DNA from: Alphaproteobacteria bacterium
GTDB lineage: Bacteria; Pseudomonadota; Alphaproteobacteria; Rhizobiales; Xanthobacteraceae
Length of the DNA: 64,000 nucleotides
Reading direction: 5' to 3'
Assembly: GCA_005884685.1 (NCBI GenBank)
Contig: VBAH01000007.1
Location: forward strand, 145,818 to 209,817
Shown in pieces: positions 57,169-64,000 of this stretch. Both the position numbers and the translations under genes were made by a program. Under the pieces are notes generated by a model. That model made no database searches, was not told where the DNA came from, and was given only the letters and a program-made list of their open reading frames with translations. Positions within the stretch are counted from its first letter, which is position 1. Every line of letters starts with the position of its first letter.

Positions 57169-58167
57169 ATGGCAAACGCCAAGCCGGAACACAGAACGCA
57201 GGAAAGCCCGCTGATCTCTTCGGCGTTGCGCACGCTCGATACCGAAGCCGGCGGGATCGCGGCGCTGATCGCGGCGCTCCGCGCCGGACTCGGCCCATCC
57301 CTGGTCGCCGCCGTGGAGCTGATCGCGCGATCGAGCGGCCGCCTGATCGTCACCGGCATGGGCAAGTCCGGCCATGTCGGACGCAAGATTGCCGCGACCT
57401 TCGCCTCCACCGGCACGCCCGCCTATTTCGTGCATCCGGGCGAAGCGAGCCACGGCGACCTCGGCATGATCACCCGCGACGACGTCATCATGGCGCTGTC
57501 CTGGTCGGGCGAGACCGTCGAGCTGAAAGACCTGATCGATTATTCGCGCCGCTTCGGTACCGGGCTGATCGCCGTCACGGCCGAGGCCGAGAGCACGCTC
57601 GCCAAATCCGCCGACGTCGTGCTGCTGCTGCCGCAGGCGCGCGAGGCCTGCCCGCACAATCTCGCGCCGACGACGTCCTCGCTGATGCAGCTCGCCCTCG
57701 GCGACGCGCTCGCGGTCGCGCTCCTGGAAAGCCGCGGCTTCACGGCGCTCGATTTCCGCGGCCTGCATCCCGGCGGACGGCTCGGCGCAAAGCTGCAATT
57801 CATCCGTGACGTGATGCATAAAGGCAGCGGCGTGCCGCTGTGCCCGCTCGGCACCACGATGGCCGACGCGATCGTGGAGATGACCGCGAAAGGCTTCGGC
57901 TGCGTCGGGATCACGGCGGCCGACGGCAAGCTCACCGGCATCATCACCGACGGCGACCTGCGCCGCCACATGCGGCCCGACCTGCTCGCCGCCAATGTGG
58001 ATGACGTGATGACGCGCAATCCGAAGACGGTGAGCGCCGATCAGCTCGTGAGCGAGGCGCTGGAGCTGCTCAATTCATCGAAGATCACGGCGGTGTTCGC
58101 GGTGGAGAACGGCGAGCCGGCCGGCATCGTGCATCTGCATGATCTGCTGAGGGCGGGTGTGGCTTAG
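57169..58167 (+). CDS. kdsD: Arabinose-5-phosphate isomerase KdsD (KpsF/GutQ family)
   Basis: A 332-residue enzyme interconverting ribulose 5-phosphate and arabinose 5-phosphate, the first step towards Kdo of lipopolysaccharide. The SIS domain (about 45-190) has VTGMGKSGHVGRKIAATFASTGT and SHGDLGMITRDDV. Two CBS domains follow (about 210-330), the first near FIRDVMHKG and the second ending AGIVHLHDLLRAG. The active-site histidine, in GLHPGGRLG, is present. The start at 57169 lies 3 bases after a GTTAAC half-site. Confidence 0.94.
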   Translation: MANAKPEHRTQESPLISSALRTLDTEAGGIAALIAALRAGLGPSLVAAVELIARSSGRLIVTGMGKSGHVGRKIAATFASTGTPAYFVHPGEASHGDLGMITRDDVIMALSWSGETVELKDLIDYSRRFGTGLIAVTAEAESTLAKSADVVLLLPQAREACPHNLAPTTSSLMQLALGDALAVALLESRGFTALDFRGLHPGGRLGAKLQFIRDVMHKGSGVPLCPLGTTMADAIVEMTAKGFGCVGITAADGKLTGIITDGDLRRHMRPDLLAANVDDVMTRNPKTVSADQLVSEALELLNSSKITAVFAVENGEPAGIVHLHDLLRAGVA

Positions 58168-58173
58168 ACTTGG

Positions 58174-58247
58174 CCGCTCGTCCCCGCGAATGCGGGGACC
58201 CAGTTCTTAGTCAAGCACTGGATACCCGCTTTCGCGGGCATGAGCGG
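58174..58247. repeat. Palindromic repeat, family A, copy 4
   Basis: CCGCTCGTCCCCGCGAATGC and GCTTTCGCGGGCATGAGCGG. It separates convergent kdsD and the NfeD-like gene. Confidence 0.8.
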
Positions 58248-58257
58248 CACGGAAAAT

Positions 58258-58704
58258 CTACACCGGCTCCACGACCAGGGTCGCCGCATCCGCGCGCACG
58301 ACCTTGACGCGGCTGCCGCCCGGGCAGTCCGGGCCCGCAAGGCGCCAGATCGTGTCGTCGACCCGCACCGTGCCGCTGCCCGACACGATCGGCTTTTCCA
58401 GGGTGAACTCGCGCCCGACGAAGGCATCCGCACGGCGATTGAGGAACGGCTGATCGCCGGGCCGCTCGACGCGGTGCGCAAAGCGGCGCCACAGCGGAAT
58501 GGACGCGAGCGCGAACACCGCGAAGGCGACCAGCTGATACTGCCACGGCCAGTCGACGAAAAATGAAATGATCCCGATCAGCAGCGCGGAGAGGCCGAGC
58601 CACATCATGAACGCGCCGGGCGCGAGCAGCTCGAGGACGAAGAACGCGGCCGAGAGGATCAGCCAGTTCCACTTTCCGATGGTGCTCAGATATTCGATCA
58701 GCAT
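58258..58704 (-). CDS. NfeD-like membrane protein
   Basis: A 148-residue protein. Three or four membrane helices occupy residues 10-75 (LILSAAFFVLELLAPGAFMMWLG first). The C-terminal half is an OB-fold domain of the NfeD type, with GREFTLEKPIVSGSGTVRVDDTIWRLAG (about 95-125). NfeD proteins partner SPFH/stomatin proteins in the membrane. It starts 12 bases after the SPFH gene stop on the same strand, consistent with such a pair. Confidence 0.92.
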   Translation of the reverse strand: MLIEYLSTIGKWNWLILSAAFFVLELLAPGAFMMWLGLSALLIGIISFFVDWPWQYQLVAFAVFALASIPLWRRFAHRVERPGDQPFLNRRADAFVGREFTLEKPIVSGSGTVRVDDTIWRLAGPDCPGGSRVKVVRADAATLVVEPV

Positions 58705-58716
58705 GGCGTTGCTCGC

Positions 58717-59745
58717 TCAAGGGTTCGGCGTGTAGCCGGGCGTGGTGAAGCCGGGCGCTGCGGGCGGCGACGGCTTGCGCGGTGCCGCGGGCACGGTCCT
58801 GCTGTTGCCGCCGCCACCCGAACCATCGGAGCCAAACGTCGCCCTGGCGATCTCGCCGATGCCGGCGAGCGAGCCGAGCACGCTGGTCGCCTCCATCGGA
58901 ACGATCAGCACCTTCTGGTTCGGCGACTGCGCGAGCTTGCCGAACGCCTCGAGATATTTCTGCGCCACGAAATAGTTGAGCGAGGCGACGTCGCCCTTGG
59001 CAACCGCTTCGCTCACCATCTGCGTCGCTTTCGCTTCAGCCTGCGCGAGCCGCTCGCGCGCCTCGGCGTCGCGGAACGCGGCCTCGCGGCGTCCCTCGGC
59101 TTCGAGGATCTGCGATTGCTTGGCGCCCTCGGCCTTGAGGATCGCGGATTGGCGCTGGCCCTCCGCTTCCAGCACCACCGCGCGCTTCTCGCGCTCGGCC
59201 TGCATCTGGCGGCCCATCGACTGCACGAGGTTCGCCGGCGGCACGATGTCCTTGATCTCGATGCGGTTGACCTTGACGCCCCAAGGGCCGACCGCGGCGT
59301 CGACCACGCGCAACAGCCGCTCGTTGATCTCGTCGCGATGCGACAGCATCTGGTCGAGGTCCATCGACCCCATCACCGAGCGGATGTTGGTCATCGTGAG
59401 CTTGACGATCGCCTGGTCGAGATTGGCGATCTCGTAACTCGCCTTCGCGGCGTCGACCACCTGGAAGAACTCAAGCCCGTCGACCGTGACGGTCGCGTTG
59501 TCCTTGGTGATGACATCCTGCTCGGGAATGTCGATCGCCTGCTCCATCATGTTGATCTTGTGCCCGATGCGGTCGAAGTAGGGCATGATGAGATTGAGGC
59601 CGGGCCGCAGCGTGCTGGTATATTTGCCGAAGCGCTCGACGGTCCAGTTATAGCCCTGCGGCACGGTTTTCACGCCGGCGAACAGCGTGAGCACCGCCAG
59701 CACGACGATGACGAGCACGAAGATATCGAAGCCGAAAAAGGACAC
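58717..59745 (-). CDS. SPFH/band 7 (stomatin-like, QmcA-type) membrane protein
   Basis: A 342-residue protein. One N-terminal helix (FDIFVLVIVVLAVLTLFAG) anchors it; the SPFH domain (about 25-200) has VPQGYNWTVERFGKYTSTLRPGLN and VTKDNATVTVDGLEFFQV. A long charged coiled coil (EREKRAVVLEAEGQRQSAILKAEGAK) then continues to about 260, and the tail is glycine/proline-rich (GGGGNSRT...). It likely scaffolds membrane microdomains together with its NfeD-like partner. Confidence 0.93.
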   Translation of the reverse strand: MSFFGFDIFVLVIVVLAVLTLFAGVKTVPQGYNWTVERFGKYTSTLRPGLNLIMPYFDRIGHKINMMEQAIDIPEQDVITKDNATVTVDGLEFFQVVDAAKASYEIANLDQAIVKLTMTNIRSVMGSMDLDQMLSHRDEINERLLRVVDAAVGPWGVKVNRIEIKDIVPPANLVQSMGRQMQAEREKRAVVLEAEGQRQSAILKAEGAKQSQILEAEGRREAAFRDAEARERLAQAEAKATQMVSEAVAKGDVASLNYFVAQKYLEAFGKLAQSPNQKVLIVPMEATSVLGSLAGIGEIARATFGSDGSGGGGNSRTVPAAPRKPSPPAAPGFTTPGYTPNP

Positions 59746-59873
59746 GGCGAACCTCCCGACGCGGGCCCCGTTTCCCGCTCAGGTAAAATGTGGGCCGCGC
59801 GACTGCCTTCGGCAAGCCCACTCCCGCCCCCTGTCGCCGGAGCGGATATTGGCCGCCTTGGCGGCTTCGGGGT

Positions 59874-60929
59874 TCAGGGCGCGATCCAGCCCAGCAATTC
59901 GCGCCGCACCACGTGCGCGATCACGCGCATCCCCTCTTCGCTGTCGTTCAGGCACGGAATCGCCGCGAAATCCTTTCCGCCGTGATGGTGAAAAATCTCC
60001 GCATTCTCGCCCGCGATTTCCTCCAGCGTTTCGAGGCAGTCGGCGGCAAAGCCCGGCGTGACGATCGCGAGGCTTTTCACGCCGCGCTCGGCGAGCGCCT
60101 TCACGGTCATGTCGGTGTAGGGCTGCAGCCACTCGGCGGTCCCGAAGCGCGACTGGAACGTGAGCATGAACTTGCTCTCGTCCAGCCCGAGCCGCGCGCG
60201 CAACAGCCGCGCGGTCTTCTGGCACTGGCAATGATACGGATCGCCCTTGAGCAGGTAATCCTTCGGCACGCCGTGGAAGGACGCGAGAATTGTCTCCGGC
60301 TGGAACGGCAGCTTGTTCAGCGCGGATTCGAGCGAGGACGCGACCGCTTCGATATAGACCGGGTCGTCATGCCACGGCGGCGCGATGCGCACCGCCGGCT
60401 GCCAGCGCATCGTCTTGAGCGCATCGAAGGCCTTGTCGGCGACCGTCGCCGTGGTTGCGGCGGAGTATTGCGGATAGAGCGGCACCACGAGGATGCGGTC
60501 GCAGCCCGCGCGCTGCAGCGCGTCGAGCCGTGACGCAATCGACGGATTGCCGTAGCGCATCGCCCAGTCGACCGTGATGCGCGCATCGACCGGCGCGAGC
60601 ATCGCGGCAAGTTTCTCCGCCTGTGCCCGCGTGATGGTCCGGAGCGGCGATTCGTCGCGCTCGCGGTTCCAGATCTTGTCGTAGTCGCGCCCCTTGCGGC
60701 GCGGGCGCACCGTCAGGATGATCAGGTTGAGCACCAGCCACCACTTCAGCCGATTCTCCTCGATCACGCGGCGGTCGGAGAGGAACTCCTTCAGATAGCG
60801 CCGCATCGAGAAATAGCCGGTCGCGTCCGGCGTGCCGAGATTGACGAGCAGGACGCCGACGCGCGCAGCCGCGACCGGCGGATGATCCGCGGGCCGCACC
60901 GAGGTCGTGCTCATCAGGGTCTCATTCAT
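59874..60929 (-). CDS. hemH: Ferrochelatase HemH
   Basis: A 351-residue enzyme inserting Fe(II) into protoporphyrin IX, the last step of heme synthesis. The start could be ATG 60929 or, five codons later, ATG 60914; neither ribosome site is strong. VGVLLVNLGTPDATGYFSMRRYLKEFL is the N-terminal signature. The catalytic His is in ILASFHGVPKDYL and the acidic side in FQSRFGTAEWLQPYT. The blocks are intact. The frame extends further upstream but is antisense to the 5'-nucleotidase gene. Confidence 0.95.
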   Translation of the reverse strand: MNETLMSTTSVRPADHPPVAAARVGVLLVNLGTPDATGYFSMRRYLKEFLSDRRVIEENRLKWWLVLNLIILTVRPRRKGRDYDKIWNRERDESPLRTITRAQAEKLAAMLAPVDARITVDWAMRYGNPSIASRLDALQRAGCDRILVVPLYPQYSAATTATVADKAFDALKTMRWQPAVRIAPPWHDDPVYIEAVASSLESALNKLPFQPETILASFHGVPKDYLLKGDPYHCQCQKTARLLRARLGLDESKFMLTFQSRFGTAEWLQPYTDMTVKALAERGVKSLAIVTPGFAADCLETLEEIAGENAEIFHHHGGKDFAAIPCLNDSEEGMRVIAHVVRRELLGWIAP

Positions 60930-60992
60930 CGTGCCGCACTTCGCACAAAGGGCAGTGGCAGTCCCTATTATACGCATGGTAAGGGGCGGCAA

Positions 60993-62552
60993 GTGAGAAC
61001 ACCAACAACCATGCTGACCCGCCGCTCGTTCCTCTCCTCGCTTGCCGCAACGCTCGCGCTCGTCGGCTGGCGCCCCGCCTGGGCGCAGGCGACGCACACC
61101 GCGGCCATCACGTTCGTGCTGTTCAACGACTTCTACCTGATGGGCGAGCAGCCGTTCCCCGACGGCAAGCGCCGCGGCGGCTTCGCCCGGCTCGCCGCCA
61201 TCGTGAAGGCCGAGCGCGCGCGCGCGGCGAACGAAGGGCGCCATGTGATCGTCGCGCACGGCGGCGATACGCTCTCGCCCTCGGTGATGTCGGGGCTCGA
61301 CCGCGGCGCGCATATCGTGGCGCTCACCAACATGATCGCGCCGGACATTTTCGTGCCCGGCAACCACGAGTTCGATTTCGGCAAAGCGGTGTTTCTGGAC
61401 CGCATGGCGGAGGCGAAGTTTCCGCTCTATGGCGCGAACCTGCGCGACCCCGCTGGCGCGCCGATCCCCGGCTTCAAGGACCGCGCGATGCTCGAATTCG
61501 GCGGCGTGCGCGTCGGGTTGACCGGCCTGGCCTACGAGCAGTCGCCGCGCATGTCCTCGCCCGAGGACCTGCGCTTCGCCTCAACGATCGACACCACGCG
61601 CGCGCAGGCGGCGGCGCTGCGCGCGGCCGGCGCTGATTTCGTCTGCGCGGCGCTGCATTGCAATCGCGGCGACGCGCTCAAGCTGCAATTCGAGCGCAGC
61701 GCCGAGCTGCTGCTCACCGGCCACACGCACGACCTGCTGGTCAGCTATGACGACAGATGTGCCCTCGTCGAATCCGGCTTCGACGCGCATCAGGTGACGT
61801 GCGCGGATGTGGCGATCTCGGTGCGCGCGGACGGCGACACCCGCGTCACTGCGTGGTGGCCGAATTTCCGCGTGATCGATTCAGGCGACGTGACGCCGGA
61901 CCCGGAGGTCGCGGCCGCGGTCGCAAAATTCGAGGCCGCGCTGATCGACAAGATGAGCGATCCGCTGTGCGTCACGACGGTCGCGCTCGATTCCTCAACC
62001 GCGACCGTGCGCACGCGCGAGGCCGCGATCGGCAACCTGTTCGCCGACGCGATGCGCATCGGCATGCGCGCCGACGCCGCGATCCTCAATGGCGGCGGCA
62101 TTCGCGCCGGCAAGACCTACCAGGCGGGCGCGCGCATCAGCCAAGGCGACGTGCTCTCCGAGCTGCCGTTCAACAACCGCATCGTCGTGGTGGAAATCAG
62201 CGGCGCCGATTTGAAGCGCGCGATCGAGAACGGCCTGTCGCGCCTGCCGCAGGCGAGCGGGCGCTTCCCGCAGGTGTCCGGCATCGCGGTGACGTTCGAC
62301 CTGACGCGCAATGCGGGCGGCCGCATCGTCACGATGCAGGTCGGCGGCGCGCCGCTCGATGAGAGCAGGACCTATCGCGCCGCGATCCTCGATTATCTCG
62401 CGCGCGGCGGCGACGACTACACGATGTTTGCCGGCGCCAACCGCATCACGCCCGACAACGATGCGCCGCTGCTGGTGAACGAGGTGGTGGCGTATCTGCG
62501 CACACTGGGGACGGCGCATACCGGCGTGGAGGGGCGGATGGTGGGGCGATAG
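60993..62552 (+). CDS. Tat-exported bifunctional metallophosphatase/5'-nucleotidase-like enzyme
   Basis: A 519-residue protein. GTG 60993, with AAGGGG upstream, is preferred over ATG 61011, which has no ribosome site. A twin-arginine signal (TRRSFLSSLAATLALVGW) precedes the phosphoesterase domain: FNDFYLMGEQ, AHGGDTLSPSVMSG, GNHEFDFG and LTGHTHDLLVSY. In the first block the usual His after ND is Tyr (NDFY), so one metal ligand differs from UshA-type enzymes. The C-terminal 5'-nucleotidase domain (about 330-510) has NGGGIRAGKTY and FDLTRNAGGRI. Divergent from hemH. Confidence 0.9.
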   Translation: MRTPTTMLTRRSFLSSLAATLALVGWRPAWAQATHTAAITFVLFNDFYLMGEQPFPDGKRRGGFARLAAIVKAERARAANEGRHVIVAHGGDTLSPSVMSGLDRGAHIVALTNMIAPDIFVPGNHEFDFGKAVFLDRMAEAKFPLYGANLRDPAGAPIPGFKDRAMLEFGGVRVGLTGLAYEQSPRMSSPEDLRFASTIDTTRAQAAALRAAGADFVCAALHCNRGDALKLQFERSAELLLTGHTHDLLVSYDDRCALVESGFDAHQVTCADVAISVRADGDTRVTAWWPNFRVIDSGDVTPDPEVAAAVAKFEAALIDKMSDPLCVTTVALDSSTATVRTREAAIGNLFADAMRIGMRADAAILNGGGIRAGKTYQAGARISQGDVLSELPFNNRIVVVEISGADLKRAIENGLSRLPQASGRFPQVSGIAVTFDLTRNAGGRIVTMQVGGAPLDESRTYRAAILDYLARGGDDYTMFAGANRITPDNDAPLLVNEVVAYLRTLGTAHTGVEGRMVGR

Positions 62553-62560
62553 CGCCCGCT

Positions 62561-62629
62561 CCGCTCATGCCCGCGAACGCGGGCATCCAGCTTTTGGCTC
62601 TGGGTCCCCGCTTTCGCGGGGACGAGCGG
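62561..62629. repeat. Palindromic repeat, family A, copy 5
   Basis: CCGCTCATGCCCGCGAACGC and GCTTTCGCGGGGACGAGCGG. It lies 9 bases after the nucleotidase stop and just before the broken PaaK-like gene end, 5 bases from its old stop codon. Confidence 0.8.
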
Positions 62630-62633
62630 TCGA

Positions 62634-63863
62634 TCAAGCTACCGGCCGTTCGTCGGCGATCACCTTGCCGTCGTTCGGCAGGGTGCCGGGCGCAACCAGC
62701 TTCACGGCGCCCTTGAGCTTGGTGACGGACTACAGGGCGTCGCCGATCTCCTGCTGATGCACGGCAAGCGGCGAAGCGCATTCGGCCAGCAGCGTCATCG
62801 CGTCCTGCTCATGCTCGCGCGTCACGACGAGGCGAACGCGCACGAGCTCCGGAAAGCGCTTGGCAAGCTCGGCCACCTGCTCGGGGCGCACGAACATGCC
62901 TTTCACCTTGGTGGTCTGATCGGCGCGCCCCATCCAGCCCTTGATGCGCGTATTGCTGCGCCCGCAGGGCGAGCGGCCGGCGAGCACCGCCGAGAGGTCG
63001 CCGGTCGCAAGGCGGATCATCGGATAATCCGGATTGAACGTGGTGACGACCACCTCGCCGACTTCGCCGTCGGCGACCGGATCGCCGGTGCCCGGCCGCA
63101 CGATTTCCAGGATCATGTCCTCATTGAGGATCATGCCTTCCAATGCGTCCGACTCATAGGAAATGACGCCTGCCTCGGCGACCGCGTAGCATTGCTGCAC
63201 CGCGACGCCGCGCTCGCCCAACTCCTTGCGCAGCGAGGGCGGCAGCGCGGCGCCTGAGACCAGCCCGCGCTTGATCGAGGATGCATCCTTGCCGGCCTTC
63301 GCGGCCGCATCGAGCAGGATTTTCAAGAAGTCCGGCGTGCCGACATAGGCCGTGGGCCTGAGCTGCGCGATCGCGTCGAGCTGCGCCTCGGTGTTGCCGA
63401 CCCCGCCCGGGATCACGGCGCAGCCGAGCGCATGCGCGCCGGCTTCGAGAATGAACGCGCCGGGCGTGAGGTGATACGAGAAGCAGTTGTGCACGATGTC
63501 GCCCGCGCGCATGCCGGCGGCGAACAGGGCGCGGGCGCCGTTGTAATCGCCGCCGTGCCCCTCCGGCTCGAAGATCGGCCCGGGCGACATGAACAGCCGC
63601 TTCGACTTTCCGGGCGGCGTCACATTGAAGCCGCCGAACGGCGGCGTCTGCTGCTGCAGGCCGGGCAGCGCGGACTTGCGCAGCACGGGCAGTTTCGCCA
63701 GCGCCGCGCGGCCGGTGACGGATTTCGCATCGATGCCGGCGAGATGCCTGCCCCAGCCGGGCGCGCTCGTCGCGCGCGCGATCTGCGCCGGCAGCCGCGC
63801 GAACAGGTCACGCTCGCGCGCGGCCGGATCGCGGGTTTCGAGGGAGTCGAAGTGGTCGGGCAT
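62634..63863 (-). pseudogene. PaaK-like AMP-dependent CoA ligase interrupted by an in-frame amber codon
   Basis: The open part (63863 to a TAG at 62730-62732) codes 377 residues. It shows YAVAEAGVISYE, ATGDLS and GRADQTTKVKGMFVRPEQV, the adenylate-forming motifs of phenylacetate-CoA-ligase-like proteins. A typical P-loop (SSGTTG) is not seen; GGFNVTPPGK and RLFMSPGPIFEP stand in its place, marking a divergent subgroup. Beyond the TAG the same frame continues for 31 codons as VTKLKGAVKLVAPGTLPNDG, KVIADER, ending TGA at 62634. That is the conserved C terminus with the catalytic Lys (PNDGK). So a full gene of about 409 codons has one nonsense codon, by mutation or sequencing error. Confidence 0.75.
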
Positions 63864-63891
63864 GGGCTCTCCGCAAACTCGGTGCTCACCT

Positions 63892-63994
63892 GCCCCTGCA
63901 AGGGGGAGGTCGGCGCGAAGCGCCGGGTGGGGGTCAAATATGACAGCGCGTCGTCAGCCGGGACCCCCACCCCGACCCTCCCCCTTTCAGGGGA
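63892..63994. repeat. Palindromic intergenic repeat, family E
   Basis: Imperfect inverted repeat: CCCCTGCAAGGGGGAGGTCGG and GGGTGGGGGTC at the left pair with GACCCCCACCC and CCGACCCTCCCCCTTTCAG at the right, with CGGCGCGAAGCGCCG as an inner hairpin. Only one copy is seen in this window and it may continue beyond the edge. No gene is visible from 63864 to 64000. Confidence 0.65.
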
Positions 63995-64000
63995 GGGGGA

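Overview
The window is a chromosomal stretch of a GC-rich alphaproteobacterium, most likely of the order Hyphomicrobiales (Rhizobiales) near the Bradyrhizobium / Rhodopseudomonas / Xanthobacteraceae group. The evidence is the set of lineage markers: two DUF465 proteins, a GapR (DUF2312) nucleoid protein, DUF1244, CpdR, a separate PntAA/PntAB pair beside an aa3-oxidase subunit IV, S21 with a glycine-rich tail, CtrA-type TTAA-N7-TTAA sites and a ROSE-like thermometer in front of a small heat-shock gene. I see no transposase, integrase, phage gene or CRISPR array. The window is ordinary core genome, peppered with short palindromic repeats.

Layout. 1-6.5 kb: start of a Bug/TctC-type binding protein, two DUF465 genes, a GGDEF protein, purEK followed by a beta-hydroxylase-fold gene, a tiny lipoprotein, rpsU, a TPR lipoprotein and an unassigned GHSGAG protein. 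6.5-14 kb: an alpha/beta hydrolase, two small unknowns, an acyltransferase, the transhydrogenase genes (pntAA-pntAB-pntB) with the oxidase subunit IV gene, and an ABC1/UbiB-type kinase. 14-24 kb: a membrane patatin, oligoendopeptidase F, a sigma-54 response regulator behind a perfect CtrA site, an L,D-transpeptidase and a DUF882 peptidase-like gene, also with CtrA-type sites. 24-30 kb: gapR, DUF1244, pobA and a two-subunit molybdenum hydroxylase. 29.5-33.6 kb: a tight run of transporter, glycerate 2-kinase, DUF1036 and pyruvate kinase. 33.7-38 kb: TPR protein, rpmJ and a 1065-residue DUF11-repeat autotransporter-like protein. 38-44 kb: tRNA-Val, cpdR, N-formylglutamate amidohydrolase, a probable small RNA, hisN, a lysophospholipase, hsp20 and an aldolase. 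44-51 kb: gltB and gltD. 51-64 kb: envelope genes (DUF459, lytic transglycosylase, galU, beta-barrel protein, kdsD, NfeD and SPFH proteins), hemH, a 5'-nucleotidase-like enzyme, and a PaaK-like ligase broken by an amber codon.

Themes. Several genes serve the cell envelope and its remodelling (L,D-transpeptidase, DUF882, lytic transglycosylase, galU, kdsD, beta-barrel proteins). Two of the genes or gene blocks here carry CtrA-like sites, suggesting cell-cycle timing. Central metabolism appears as glycerate -> 2-phosphoglycerate and PEP -> pyruvate steps, NADPH supply (Pnt) and glutamate synthesis (GltBD). The most interesting non-coding signals are a probable minus-strand small RNA with exposed anti-Shine-Dalgarno sequences (about 39723-39816), the heat-shock promoter plus ROSE-like leader at 41858-41978, the structured gltB leader, and five families of intergenic palindromes, two of which sit inside operons (pnt, gltBD). 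No clearly new multi-gene system is evident.
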